Shown: positions 53,253-64,000 of the stretch, piece by piece | Layout of the letters: the number at the start of each line of letters is the position of its first letter | How positions within the stretch are numbered: the stretch's first letter is position 1 | Assembly (NCBI GenBank): GCA_026770025.1 | Contig: JAMXDE010000004.1 | Coordinates: 3,583,501-3,647,500, forward strand | From: Craspedostauros australis | Lineage: Eukaryota; Bacillariophyta; Bacillariophyceae; Mastogloiales; Achnanthaceae | DNA length: 64,000 nt | Direction: 5' to 3' | Translations under genes and position numbers: made by a program | The notes under the pieces: model-generated | The model's input: the letters and a program-made list of their open reading frames with translations, nothing else | Told to the model about the DNA's origin: nothing | Database searches by the model: none

Positions 53253-54635
53253 ATGAAGTTCCAAGTTACAACAGCGCTCGCATTGCTCTTGGCTGCTGCG
53301 GACACCACATCGGCATTTTCCGTGACACCAGCATCCACAACCAGCAGCAATGGCATGCTCCACATCAGCACCGACATCGCCATGACGCGCATGTCCATGA
53401 GCGCGAACGATGTCGCCGATAACGAGGCCGAGACTCCTTCCAAGCAGCAGATCACGGATGGATTGTCCATCCCGCTGTCGTATGACGAGATGGTGCGTCA
53501 GGCCGCCACCACCATGAAGGATGCCTACCAGGCCGGCGTCACACGACAGATCATCCGCGTGCTCCTGCCACGCAGTCCCGACAACGATCAGCTGCTGCAG
53601 TACATTGAGAATGATGCGGACGTCGACATGGCCAGCTCCGTGCTCGTGCCACCGGATGAGACCTGGCAGGGTGGCATCATGCAGTTGTACCGTGTGGCAT
53701 CCCTGACGGCGCGAGACATGTTGCGGTACGTGTGTTACGGATATGTTATATTGTATTATGCTGTGCACTGTCCTGCGCTGTGATTGCGATAGCATCGCAT
53801 GAGTGTGTCGTCGTGGACAGCGGCGTGTTACATTGAATGTGGCTGAATGGAATGTGCCGAAATGGATTGGAATGACAAGAGATAGGCATCATGACAAGAA
53901 TTTCAACTTTTGGAGGTGCCAGAATGATGTATTATAACAAGTCTCACCTCATCTCGCCAACCATCGTCGTTGCTTCCACCTGTTCCATTATATTCTACTC
54001 TTTCCCGATCGGCTCTGCGCTTGATTCCATGAATGCAATTGTATCAACGCAGCGAATATTCGCGCAACACTGCTGGCGGCGTGCCACCGCGCATCGATGA
54101 GGACCGCTCCGTCGACGAATCCGGCGTGGATGGCATCGGGCTTTGGATCACGCAGGGCAAGACCGGACCGCAGGACGATGTCAGCTGCTTCGTGCAGCCC
54201 ACGCAGGAGACCATTGATGCGATCGAATCCATCCACACGCAGGCGGGACCCAAGAGACTCGTGGCCATGACCAATCCGCAATGGCGCATCACGGACGATG
54301 CCTTGGATTCGGCATCGCGCGATGGTGGCTTGTTGGGATCGGTGGCCAGCTTTTTGGGTGGCAAGGGCAATTCTTTGAAGCGGTTGGAGGATATGGGCTT
54401 TGAGAGCACCTACATCGTGGAAGGGTACGTGTGCCGTGGTGGAAATGTGCGAATGATCAAGCGATTCAATTCTGATTGGGGTGTGTTTGCTGAGAATGAT
54501 GCCGCAACGGATTACGTCAAGGTGGGAACGCAGGAGACGAGACCGACCTACCAGGACATCGATGCCATGCTCGAATCGAAGGGCATCAGCCTCAAGTACG
54601 CCAGAGACATTGGAATGGCTCCCAAGTTGGAGTAA
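53253..54635 (+). CDS. Plastid-targeted DUF1995 protein
   Basis: Exon 1 (53253-53725) and exon 2 (54053-54635) join across a 327-nt phase-2 intron (donor GTACGT, acceptor AACGCAG), giving 351 residues and the junction RDMLR-EYSRN. The signal peptide ends at TSA-FSVTPA, a plastid-import motif. The domain begins with SIPLSYDEMVRQAATTMKDA and GVTRQIIRVLLPR, continues GVDGIGLWIT and CFVQPTQETIDAI, and has MTNPQWR near the middle, all typical of DUF1995. Plant members include factors for photosystem II assembly (LPA3-like), but most are uncharacterised. No catalytic residues can be named. It shares a divergent promoter with pyrophosphatase and converges on the PT/PS-repeat gene. Confidence 0.85.
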
Positions 54636-55005
54636 TGCACCGATAATGTACGAAAAGTACGAGAACGAGTGTAGTATAGCACGCATGTATGCTTTCATCA
54701 CAACCATCCCACAGATAATGTAGACCGCGAGAGCAAACTGCAGTAAAGTGGTGATACTGGTGCTATGAATGATGGTAGTTACTATTGTACGAGGTAGGAG
54801 AAGTACCTACTTACGAGTATGATACGAGTACTGTACGAGCGTGTGATAGTATCAGAGTATTTTACAAACATCGAATTTTGATCAACCAGCCCATTGATTG
54901 ATTGATTGAAACGGTGACCGTGGGCCATATGTACATGAGTATCGTATCCATGGACACAAAGCATGCCCCAGTGCCATATATGAAAGATATTGAGTCATCC
55001 CGCTT
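54636..55005. other. Convergent 3' interval
   Basis: About 370 bp between two stop codons, with TACGAG-rich sequence. Nothing else seen. Confidence 0.5.
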
Positions 55006-57488
55006 CTATAGCTCGACGGTGTCATCGGCGGTGTAGTCCCGCGACGCGTCATACGGCAGGGCGGACGGTCTCGGAGGCGTGCTAGCTGGGATGAACTGGA
55101 GTCCTTGCTGCCGTCTTCTTTCGCAGACGTCGCAAGTTGCTGAGCTGCAAATGTGCACGTCGCCTAGTGGGCTGCCTAGGTGTCCGTCGCCGCCAGCACC
55201 GAACAGACCCATCGCGGAGGCTTCGTCGCTGCCGTTCTGGTCGCCTGTGTAACCGGTCCAGCCGGTGACGATGGAGTCGGCCTCTCCGATGACGTGCGCG
55301 TTGCGCGTCTTGCCAATCTCCTTCTCGAACTCATCAAAGTCGTCATCCTCCTCGAGGCGGAGGTGCGACAGGTCGTCTGAGTTGCGGTTTCGTCGAATGA
55401 GGAGGATGAGGAGGAGAAGCAAGGCCAAACCAGCGGAGGTGGCACCAACGATGAGTCCGGCATTGCTGCGGTCGTTACCTGCGGAGTTGGTACCACCAAT
55501 TGCTCGTGGAGGGTCGGTCGCAGGTTCATCGACGTCGAACTTGATTCCGAAGAGTCCCAGGAGGCCGCCGATCTGCTGGAAGGCTTCCAGAACACGCGAT
55601 GTGAGGAGGGCGTTGGTGGCATCTGGGCCTCTGTCGGAGACATCCACTTCTGTGCGCATTCTGGCGCAGGAAAGGGCGGGGTCAGCTGGTTGCTGTCCGC
55701 ATGCTCCTGTTGGTTGGATTGGTCAGTGGCAGAGTGATGGGAAGAGAGAGAGAGAGAGAGTAGAAAAAATATGAGTGTGAGTGGATCAGTCGGTGGCTAC
55801 ACAATCTATCATCCAATCGAATGTCACGCAAGTGAGTACAGCAAGCAAACAACCCAACAATGGAACAACCGCAAAAAGAGAAACGCACCGTCCGTGGCGA
55901 ACTGCGAGATCTGCACGTAACCCAAGGAGGAGTCGGTGGCCTGCAGAGCCCGCAGGATACGCCTCGCGTTGATGTCATCCTCGAGCTCCTGCGTGACATT
56001 GGCGACCATATCTTCGCATCCCATGATCCATGCGGACATGATGCCCTGGAACGTGACATCCTGCTCGGCACCGTCGATGCTGGTCTCTCCGACGACTTGG
56101 TTGAGCCGATCCTGCAGGTCGTTTGGAGTCGTGAAGGTGGCAGTGTCGTAGTCGGTCTGGATGCTGAGCGCGATGGTGGTGTCCGGCTGCGTGTTTGGTG
56201 CGTTGCGTTCGAAGAGGACGTTGAGGCACTGTTCTCTTGTGGGTGGTGGGGTGATGTCGTTGTCGGTTGGGTCGGTTGGGTTGGTCGGGTTGACGACGTT
56301 GCTTGGGTTGGTCTCAGTTGGGATCATGGAAGGCCTGGCAGACACGGAGGGCACGTTGGATGGCTGGACCGAGATGGTTGGATTCGCTGATGGGCTGCTG
56401 GATGGCGGCTGCGATGGCTGCGTTGAGACGGTCGGGGTCGACGATGGTTGCGACGAGATGGTTGGCTTGGCCGACATGGTGGGAGAGAGGGTTGGTCCCT
56501 TGGCGGTTCCCAGAGTCGGACTGAACGTTGGCAGCTCTGAAATGGTCGGTCGTGCCGAAGTCGATGGGCGTGCTGACGTAGAGGGGGTCGAGGATGGGCT
56601 GTCCGATGTGCTGGGTTTGCTGGAGGTGGTTGGAGCTCCCGTGGGTGATGGACAATGGCTCTTGCTGCCCTTGCCGCCCTTCCCGCCGCTCTTGCTGCCC
56701 TTGCTGGTCTTGTCTTTCGACGGGGTCTTGGTCGACCTGGTGGGGCTGAAGGTCTGCGATGGGGCGCTGGAGGTGGTCGGCAGTGCGGTCGGCATCGAAC
56801 TTGGCGGCGGGCTCGGTTTCGCGGACACTGTGGGGTTGCTGGTTGGAACGGCGGACTTGACGCTCTTCGTCTTGGATGCCTCCGTCTTCAGTTCCCTGCG
56901 CAGCTTCCTTCGTCTTGTTGCGGAAGGTGCCTTGCTCGCCTTTTTGGACTGGCTGGTGGCTTTGGCAGTGTTGGTGTTGCCCGTGTTGGTGTTGCTGGTG
57001 TCCGTGGTGTTGGTGTCAGTGGCATTGTAACCATCAGAATCGTAGTCGCAGTCCACCAGATCGCCGGACGAGGTGATCGTCGCAGAAGCGGACTTGGAGT
57101 TCTTGGTGCCTGCGGACTTGGGGCTCTTCCTTCGAACGGTCCACGTCGTGTCATCGCCATTGCGCTGCCAAGACGCGACGGGCAGAGAGCCTGCGGTGGA
57201 ACCCCCGCTGCCTGTGGAACCGGAGATGACGGATCCATCGTCTGTGGTTCCAACGCCAGGAGCGCTCTGCGCTGTTTCTGTGCTCACCACGGTGGGATCT
57301 CTGTGATCCAGGATGGAGTCCAGGTTGTCCATGTCCGCAATGTTGCCAGGCTGCAGGAAGCGGCTGGGAACGCGCACTCGGGCTGCGTCCACCAGCATTG
57401 CGCCGTTGTTGCCATTGCCATTGTTCTTGCTGTTACTGGCAATCAGCATCAGCCAGAAGGCCGGTGGCAGTCTCAGGAACGATCTCAT
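55006..57488 (-). CDS. PT/PS-repeat type I surface protein with cytoplasmic Cys motif
   Basis: Exon 1 complement(55889..57488) and exon 2 complement(55006..55706) join across a 182-nt intron (donor GTGCGT, acceptor CAACAG), giving 766 residues and the junction ATDG-ACGQQP. A signal peptide (FLRLPPAFWLMLIAS) begins the protein. A long Ser/Thr/Pro region with x-x-P-[ST]-x-x-P repeats (for example SARPTISELPTFSPT) fills about 215-405, as in diatom cell-wall and adhesion proteins. Basic clusters (RRRKLRRELK) lie before it. A globular part with REQCLNVLFERNAPNTQ and GIMSAWIMGCEDMV follows. A single helix (about 605-625, AGLALLLLLILLI) then leads to an acidic tail with CSSATCDVCERRRQQG. Extracellular, probably heavily O-glycosylated; the ligand is unknown. 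Confidence 0.8.
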
Positions 57489-60212
57489 GGTGTCGTGTGA
57501 GAGGAGTATTCTGGATTATGCAGAGTGTGCAGAGTATGCAGAGTATGGTATTCTTGGTCCTCTTTGTTCTCGTCAAGCACTGCGTGACTCTTCTTGGCGC
57601 AATGGGTGCGCGTTGTGTGTGATCCCGCGTGAGCTGGGCTGGGCTGACTTGGGGACGATCGGTATCGTTTCAAATTCAAACGATTCCACCAATACTCTGC
57701 TGTGGTATGAAGTCTCCGGTTCCTCGATGCGATGTGATGCAATAGAACTCCGTCACAGTCTTCTTGGTGATGCGATGATGGTGACGGTGACAATGATGTT
57801 ATTGCCTTTGTATGCGTTTGCGATTGCGTCTTTCCGTAAGCTCAATGGATCCAATGTGTGAGTAGAGACAAGAAGTAGACTGTTGTGCATGTGCGGCTCG
57901 TCGATGATTGTGATTGTGATTGTGAACGCGAATGTGATTGTGGCTGTCGTGATGATGGAATGTCCATCCGTGATGATCGTAGCGACAATCACGACACAAG
58001 GAGGAAGAGAACACTGGCAACAACAGTAACAACAGCACTAACGATGTCGATGACCACCATGATGGCAACTGCACCGCACAAAGCAACGCGACATGAGGGT
58101 TGCAACTCAACTTCTTTGGCCACAAGGCATCCCTTCAGCGTTGTTCGAACAAATTTAATTTTTCCGATACTCAGTGCTTTGTCATGCCTCCGACAGGTGC
58201 GCAACGGAGGAGACGAGAAAAAATGTAAACATGTGTGTATTATCCTCCAAAGCGTAAATAGCTTGCGAAGATTCATTAAGTACAACTCAATACATGAAAT
58301 TCACGCTAGGGATACATCGTCTACTCACACCGTTGACGTTACGATGCACACCCGTTGGAAGTGCGCTATCCGTTGACGCAGTAATTTGCTGTAGAATCCA
58401 CTTGCGTTTCTTTGGCTGCACTGTTCTGTTCACACTTCCGTTCGCAATCTGTCAACGCGCACTTTTTTGGTTTGAACGGAAACCAACACACATCATGTGC
58501 ATGCAGTGCAATCGCGTCGCTTCCGCACCCAAGACTTCTCCTTCGGATACTGCGCATCGCCTGGCGGCAACTCCCACCAATCCCTCCACCGATGCAAATC
58601 TTAGACACGGATGGAATCCTGATGGGCTGACGCAGTTCATTTTGTTTGTTGGGTTGGAGTTGCTGTTCTCTTTCCTGCGAATGTTTGGGATGATCGATTC
58701 GCCGTTATTCTGCTGTTGGCGACGTAAACAACACGATCGGCAATCGAAGCAGCCGCATGGACACGAGCCACAACGGCGACATGGGGACAAGTGACGACAT
58801 GGGCAAGATAGAATAGTACTCTACGAGCATCCAGAACAGCGATGGCGACGCCAATGCTCAGCGACGGCAATGACGAGAGACAGACCAAGTCAAGGAGAAA
58901 CAAGCGCAAGCCTCTTGCTCGCAGAGAAACAGTCTGCGGGTGGGCATGGTGTGTGGATCGAGAAGGACAGAAAACATCATCCACCTTCGCGCGCTCCTCT
59001 CTTGATGTCACTTTTCCCGTTTTCCCTCCAAAAAGTCAGCACCGGCGTCCGAGGCCGAACCAGGCAGCTTCTGTTTCCAGGACCACACCAATCGTGCTTT
59101 CTTCGCTCTTCTGCGTTGTTCTGGAGTCTTTGTTTGGGGTCGTCTTCGCCTCTGTCTTTGTCTGTGATGGATCGATGTCTCTGTTGGAGTGTCAAAAAGG
59201 AAAGAGAGAGAAAGAGAGAGAGCGAGTGTTGGTGTGTAGTCAAGAAACTGATTACTCGTTGGCACTTCATCTTGAACTCACATCGACAATCTGTTGCCAT
59301 CTCTATCGTCAACGAGAGGTGCGGCAAAACGAAGGGATCTTGCGGGATGGAGACGAACACAGGATGCTCGCCTTCATCTCAGTACGCGTATCCTCATCGG
59401 GACGAACACATGCTTCACATGTTCGAGATCAGGTTCAAAGTTCGCGAAGCATTGCGATCAACCGAAAATGAAACTGTCGGTCTACTCGAGTCTTGCAGGA
59501 GACGATTGCTAGTATTGGAGAAGAGAATACACCATTCGACCTTTGCGTTCATGCTTTGCCCATTCCCATCGTGTTTGATACGATGAGAAAGCGAGAGAAA
59601 GAGAAAGAGAGGTGCCCACAACAGCGTATTGGGGCGAGCCTTGTACTTCGGCTTCATCTTGGACAACACAACATCACGCGAGTACCCCCACGAAGAAATT
59701 GCGAGTATTTCGTGATGTGTCTTGTTTGTTGCGTGATCGGTTTTCATTCTCACTATGACCCATGCGATTAAAACGTCGTCAAGTAGCGAAGAGAATGGAA
59801 TCTCGGATGACCAAATGGTGCTGAAATAGTCATTCTATTCGAATTGATCCAATCAATAGATCAGATTCCGTTTCGCAGAATTCCGTCTGGGTGTGGCGGT
59901 GCGTCGCCAGCAACGCAGGAGGCACAACGCCAACGCGTGTCCATCACCCGCACAGAGTTCGCAGTACCCAGATTTCCGTAGGAATGCACCTACCTTCGTG
60001 GCACACGAGCAACAACGGCAATGCTTTGTTGTCGCCAAGATCCAAGCCAACCGCTGTCACGTGGTGTTTGCTGCTTGTGTGCTCTGTGAGCCGCACGAAC
60101 AACATGAACAGCAAGGAGACCAACGAGAGTGCCAAGCAGCAAAACCAGCGCAGCCAAACGGCCTCAAACAGCCAACAACAAACTGGCCATCGTCCACAAA
60201 TAGCACTCAACC
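57489..60212. other. Intergenic, no gene seen
   Basis: About 2.7 kb between the divergent PT/PS-repeat gene and ATP synthase alpha. Frames of up to ~240 codons (58842-59586, plus) overlap in several phases with no domain. GATT/GTGATT repeats occur at about 57905-57950 and GA runs at 59200-59225. Confidence 0.45.
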
Positions 60213-63016
60213 ATGGCACTCCGATCCGCTGTCTCCACCGTTGCCAAGCGTGTGGCTCTTGCCACCGCCGCACAGGTACGTTGCTGCAGATCGAAGGAGG
60301 AAGACGATGGCGAAGACACTGCAACATGCACATGGTCTTCGCAGGAACCACCAAGATGCGTCGCAGAGTGCATTTGCGCGCGATTACTCGTGCCTTGCGT
60401 GATGACGTTGGTTTTTTCGTGGTACTGACAGAGAGGTTGTTGGGGGCGGCAGCGATACACGGGCAAGCGACATGAAATCTTTCGCTTTGGGAACGGCGCT
60501 AGACAGAGCCTTACGTCTTTATGGAAGACCCAAGAGCAAGAGAGAATGCATGCAGATCTCTATCTATCTCTCTATCTATGGACGGCCGTATGCTGTTGCA
60601 GTCTGGAAAGGTCATGATGCCGCTGGTGGACATCCAATGCCGCGTCATTTTGGAGTGCCTCATGTCATCCAGAAGATTCGGTCGGTTGCCGATGGTACCC
60701 CAGAGATGACCTTCCACGAACTCCACAGCCGCACCTACCATGAGATGTCGAGCGAGTCCTGCCCGATCTACCATCCATCGACGCTATCAGTGCAACAAGA
60801 GCCGTGCACGACTATTGGCATGCTCAACCCATGAATACGCCATCCGACGTCATCGGCTCACTTGTCTTGTCGCTTCTCTCTTCCACTCTCGCACTTTGTG
60901 CATGTCCATGTCCATGACCTTGTGCATGAACACACACCAAATGCGTGCAACGTTACGCTGCATCGCCTACCCAACGATGCTGCCATACCGTCTTGCCGAC
61001 GCCATGGTCATGAACGAAACATCCAACACGCTACCCATCCAACATACGTTGGCCGGATGACAAAACGTAAACCACGAATTTGCCGATGAACTTCAACCAA
61101 TCAACAAACGAACCAATCATTCACGTGCTGGGACACCTTCCTCGGCAACACATTGCATTGCATGGAACACACCCATCACACCTGCCATCAAACAATGTGT
61201 CGGCAACGCAACCAAATCATATGGTGAACAATCGAACCAACCGCGTCAACACGTCAAAACCAATTGGTGCGGACTCCGCTTCACTCCATCCACACTGTCT
61301 GCATTTCCGTGCATTTGTATACGTGCCTGGTACAACACACGATAATGTGGATTGTGCTATGCCGTGACTTGGCTTGACTGCACTGGACTGGACTGGACTG
61401 AATGTGCTACTGCAAATATGAATGATCGGTTTCAAACCCGTTAGGCCGCCCGCCGCACTGCCCTCACCACCACCCGAGGCATGGCCAGCCAAACCCTCGA
61501 GCTCTCCAGCTTCCTTGAGAGCAAGATCGGTGCCATCGCCGGAGCCGAGGACACCACCGTCCAGTACGCCGAGACCGGATCCGTCATCTCCGTCGGAGAT
61601 GGTATCGCCCGTGTCTACGGACTCTCCAACGTCCAGGCCGGAGAGATGGTTGTCTTTGCCTGCGGTCTCCGCGGTATGGCCCTGAACTTGGAGGAGGACA
61701 ACGTCGGAGTTGTCATCTTCGGAGATGATCGTGACATCCTTGAGGGTGACACCGTCAAGCGTACCGGAGCCATCGTCGACGTCCCAGTCGGTGAGGAGCT
61801 CCTCGGACGCGTCGTTGACGGTATCGGTCAGCCAATCGACGAAGGAGCCTCCCTCGACTCCTGCAAGCGCTCCCGTGCTGAGGCCAAGGCCCCAGGCATC
61901 ATCCCAAGAGAGTCCGTCTCCGAGCCAATGCTTACCGGACTCAAGGCCGTCGACGCCCTCATCCCAATCGGACGTGGACAGCGTGAGCTTGTCATCGGTG
62001 ATCGTCAGACCGGAAAGACCGCCATCGCCATTGACACCATCATCAACCAAAAGACCAAGAAGGAGCCTCTTGCCTGCATCTACGTCGGTGTCGGACAGAA
62101 GCGATCCACCATCGCCCAGCTCGTCGGACAGCTCGATGAGCGTGGCGCCATGGACAACTGCATCATCGTCGCCGCCACCGCTTCCGACTCCGCCCCACTC
62201 CAGTTCCTCGCCCCATACACCGGAGCCGCCATGGGAGAGTTCTTCCGCGACAACGGCAAGCATGCCGTGATCTTCTACGATGACTTGTCCAAGCAGGCCG
62301 TCGCCTACCGTCAGATGTCCCTCCTCCTCCGTCGCCCACCCGGCCGCGAAGCCTACCCAGGTGATGTCTTCTACCTCCACTCCCGTCTCTTGGAGCGTGC
62401 CGCCAAGATGCACCGCTCCAACGGAGGAGGTTCGCTCACCGCCCTTCCAGTCATCGAGACCCAGGCCGGAGATGTGTCCGCCTACATCCCAACCAACGTG
62501 ATCTCCATCACTGATGGACAGATCTTTTTGGAGTCCGAGCTCTTCTACCAGGGACAGCGCCCAGCCATCTCTGTCGGTCTCTCCGTGTCCCGTGTCGGAT
62601 CCGCCGCCCAGTACAAGGCCACTAAGGCCGTCGCCGGTACCATGAAGCTCGAGCTCGCCCAGTACCGTGAGGTCGCTGCCTTCGCCAAGTTCGGTTCCGA
62701 CCTTGATGCCGCCACCCAGCAGCAGCTCAACCGTGGAGTCCGTCTGTACGAGCTCCTCAAGCAGGGCCAGTACGAGCCATACGAGCCAGAGGAGGTCGTC
62801 GCCTCCCTCTTCATCGGTGTCAAGGGATACTGCGACCGCATCGACGTCGACCAGATCCAGGCCTTCGAGGCCGCCTTCCTTGCCCACGTCAAGACCGCCC
62901 ACTCCAAGGTCCTCAAGGAAATCGTTGATTCCGGATACGTCCTCACCGAGTCCGCTGAGCAATCCATGCACGACATTGCCGAGGCCTTCACCACTGGTTA
63001 CACCCCAGCCGAGTAA
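60213..63016 (+). CDS. ATP1: Mitochondrial ATP synthase F1 subunit alpha
   Basis: Exon 1 (60213-60275) encodes [20 protein letters not shown] and one Gln. Exon 2 (61445-63016) continues in phase 0 with [16 protein letters not shown]. Together this is an Arg/Ser/Ala-rich, acid-free mitochondrial presequence ahead of the mature alpha subunit, 544 residues in all. The core shows DGIARVYGL, the Walker A motif [23 protein letters not shown], and [17 protein letters not shown]. Alpha is the non-catalytic nucleotide-binding subunit of F1, three per complex, and it works with beta in making ATP at the inner membrane. Starting at the Met at 61481 would leave no targeting signal, so the two-exon model is preferred. 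Codon use is extremely biased to C-ending and GGA codons, a sign of high expression. Confidence 0.95.
60276..61444 (+). other. First intron of ATP synthase alpha (1169 nt)
   Basis: Donor GTACGT follows the presequence codons and the acceptor is CGTTAG. It is by far the longest intron in the window (others are 96-327 nt). No gene is seen inside; a 120-codon frame at 60472-60834 is unsupported. Confidence 0.8.
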
Positions 63017-63302
63017 GCAGCAATCGTCACGATGAAGGCAACTTTCAGCAGCCCTTGCTGACTTCGAAGGCAGCAAGTTCAGCGTCTACGCGCCAGCAAC
63101 GATGACAACGACAGCGATACCGACACGATAACTCAAGTAAAAGCGCAATAAAGAAGAATGGTTTCAGTTGAATCGAACAGATAGGAGTAGACAAATGGGG
63201 TCTTTGGTGTGGCTTTCATGGCGAGAAGTGCTTGAGATAGCTCGGCTGGTGGACGACAAGCAAGAGTGGATGCAAACCTATCCATGCATAGTTGTATTAG
63301 TT

Positions 63303-64000
63303 CTATTTCTCCATCGCCTCCGCCTCGATCTCCTCCTCCGACTTCGATCCCACGCCATCTAACCAGCCGATGAAGAACAGCGGATACAGCGACGTGAGAT
63401 TGCAAATCACCGTCAGCAACGCGAGGTTGTCGAAGTTGCTCTCCGTCACACCCAGCGCCTTCGTCAGGACCGCGCCGATCTCCGTTCCCAACGTCCCGGC
63501 GCCGTTGTTGATGCTCATCAACGTCGCGAAGAGAACAGCTTCGATGCCCGGCGGGCACAGCCGCGCAGCCAGCACGAGGGTCGGCAGGAAGGCGAGCTCA
63601 CCGAGGATGGACAGGATGACGTCGTCTCCCAGAATGAACGCGCCATCCGGAATGCCAAGGGCCCGGTTGGCGTGCGTAATGAGGAGCAGAGACGTCATGC
63701 CCAGCGGTGCGCTCACAATGGAGGACCACAGCAGGATGTCCTTGATGGGCTTGTCCTTGAGGTACTGGTTGTACAGCCAGACACCGAACAAACCGGCTGC
63801 GGCGGAGACCAACCTGGCGCGGCCCAAGAATTCTGGCCCGAATCCCAACTCGTTCGTCATGAAGAAGAGGAACGCACCATCGCTTGTGGGCGTGGATTGC
63901 CACAGGAACAAAAAGAGAGCCGGTTTGTAAATCGCCGGCTGCTTGATGGCCTGCCACAGCGAATCAACCTGCTGCTGGACGCCAGCAACCGCACTCTCGT
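63303..64000 (-). CDS. Folate/biopterin transporter (BT1/FBT) family protein, 5' partial
   Basis: The frame is open to the window edge on its 5' side and ends at a stop at 63303-63305; about 232 C-terminal residues are visible. Starting from the edge it reads QVDSLWQAIKQPAIYKPALF, then FLWQSTPTSDGAFLFFMTN with ELGFGPEFLGRARLV, a signature of the BT1 family. About five further membrane helices follow, including ILLWSSIVSAPLGMTSLLLI and VLFATLMSINNGAGTLGTEI. A short acidic tail ends EEEIEAEAMEK. Family members carry folates or pterins across plasma, plastid or other membranes; substrate and location cannot be told without the N-terminus. It converges on ATP synthase alpha (286 bp). Confidence 0.88.
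   Translation of the reverse strand, partial: ESAVAGVQQQVDSLWQAIKQPAIYKPALFLFLWQSTPTSDGAFLFFMTNELGFGPEFLGRARLVSAAAGLFGVWLYNQYLKDKPIKDILLWSSIVSAPLGMTSLLLITHANRALGIPDGAFILGDDVILSILGELAFLPTLVLAARLCPPGIEAVLFATLMSINNGAGTLGTEIGAVLTKALGVTESNFDNLALLTVICNLTSLYPLFFIGWLDGVGSKSEEEIEAEAMEK

Noticed and set aside
56161-57030. A 289-codon plus-strand Gly/Val/Leu-rich frame
   Set aside because: It is antisense to the Ser/Thr/Pro repeats of the surface protein.
58842-59586. Two overlapping plus-strand frames of 209 and 238 codons
   Set aside because: They overlap in different phases, have no recognisable domain and lie in repeat-rich intergenic DNA.
61217-63076. A 619-codon open frame on the minus strand across ATP synthase alpha
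   Set aside because: It is the mirror of the sense gene. Extreme use of C-ending codons removes stops from the antisense frame, and its translation is a Gly/Leu/Val/Asp-rich string with no family features.

Overview
The window looks like nuclear DNA of a photosynthetic stramenopile, most probably a diatom. The genes have GT-AG introns, and several encoded proteins begin with a signal peptide followed by the A/S-F-x-P-type motif that marks secondary-plastid targeting (TSGFAP, TSAFSV, SSFSPS). The window also holds a PT/PS-repeat surface protein, an SPX-MFS phosphate transporter, a nuclear-encoded mitochondrial ATP synthase alpha subunit with a presequence exon, and members of what I recall as diatom-specific protein families. 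This assignment rests on recall and motif reading; no database search was run.

Layout. 1-12.2 kb: the 3' end of an unknown Ser/Thr-rich protein with one membrane segment, a two-exon type II membrane protein with a PF09826-like beta-propeller, a two-headed retropepsin-like protein with a SAP-like segment, and a Ser-rich hypothetical. 12.2-36.6 kb: a transposon block made of two terminal-inverted-repeat (TIR) intervals only 1.9 kb apart. Element 1 (12202-23050) has 39-bp TIRs flanked by ACA on both sides. It carries a PIF/Harbinger transposase and a divergent partner gene. Between these two genes lie a satellite of about 222-250 bp and a roughly 80-bp minisatellite with a five-unit higher-order repeat. 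Interval 2 (24976-36619) has 56-57-bp TIRs flanked by TA. It carries a second Harbinger transposase/partner pair, a decayed host-type gene, and a Tc1/mariner-IS630-like transposase broken by two stop codons. In both Harbinger pairs each gene keeps an intron at the matching place and phase.

37.7-64 kb: gene-rich host DNA. In order it holds a diatom-type hypothetical, the SPX-MFS transporter, TAF11 (minus), a small KIX-like protein (plus), a LicD / cytidylyltransferase / 2-oxoglutarate-oxygenase fusion, a small plastid membrane protein, plastid inorganic pyrophosphatase, a plastid DUF1995 protein, the PT/PS-repeat surface protein, mitochondrial ATP synthase alpha with a 1.17-kb first intron, and the C-terminal part of a folate/biopterin-transporter-type membrane protein that runs off the window. 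Many neighbours are convergent, with gaps of only about 240-370 bp.

The most unusual items are the triple-domain fusion at 47.7-50.3 kb and the paired Harbinger elements, one of them with a gene-to-gene promoter interval swollen to 5 kb by two satellite arrays.
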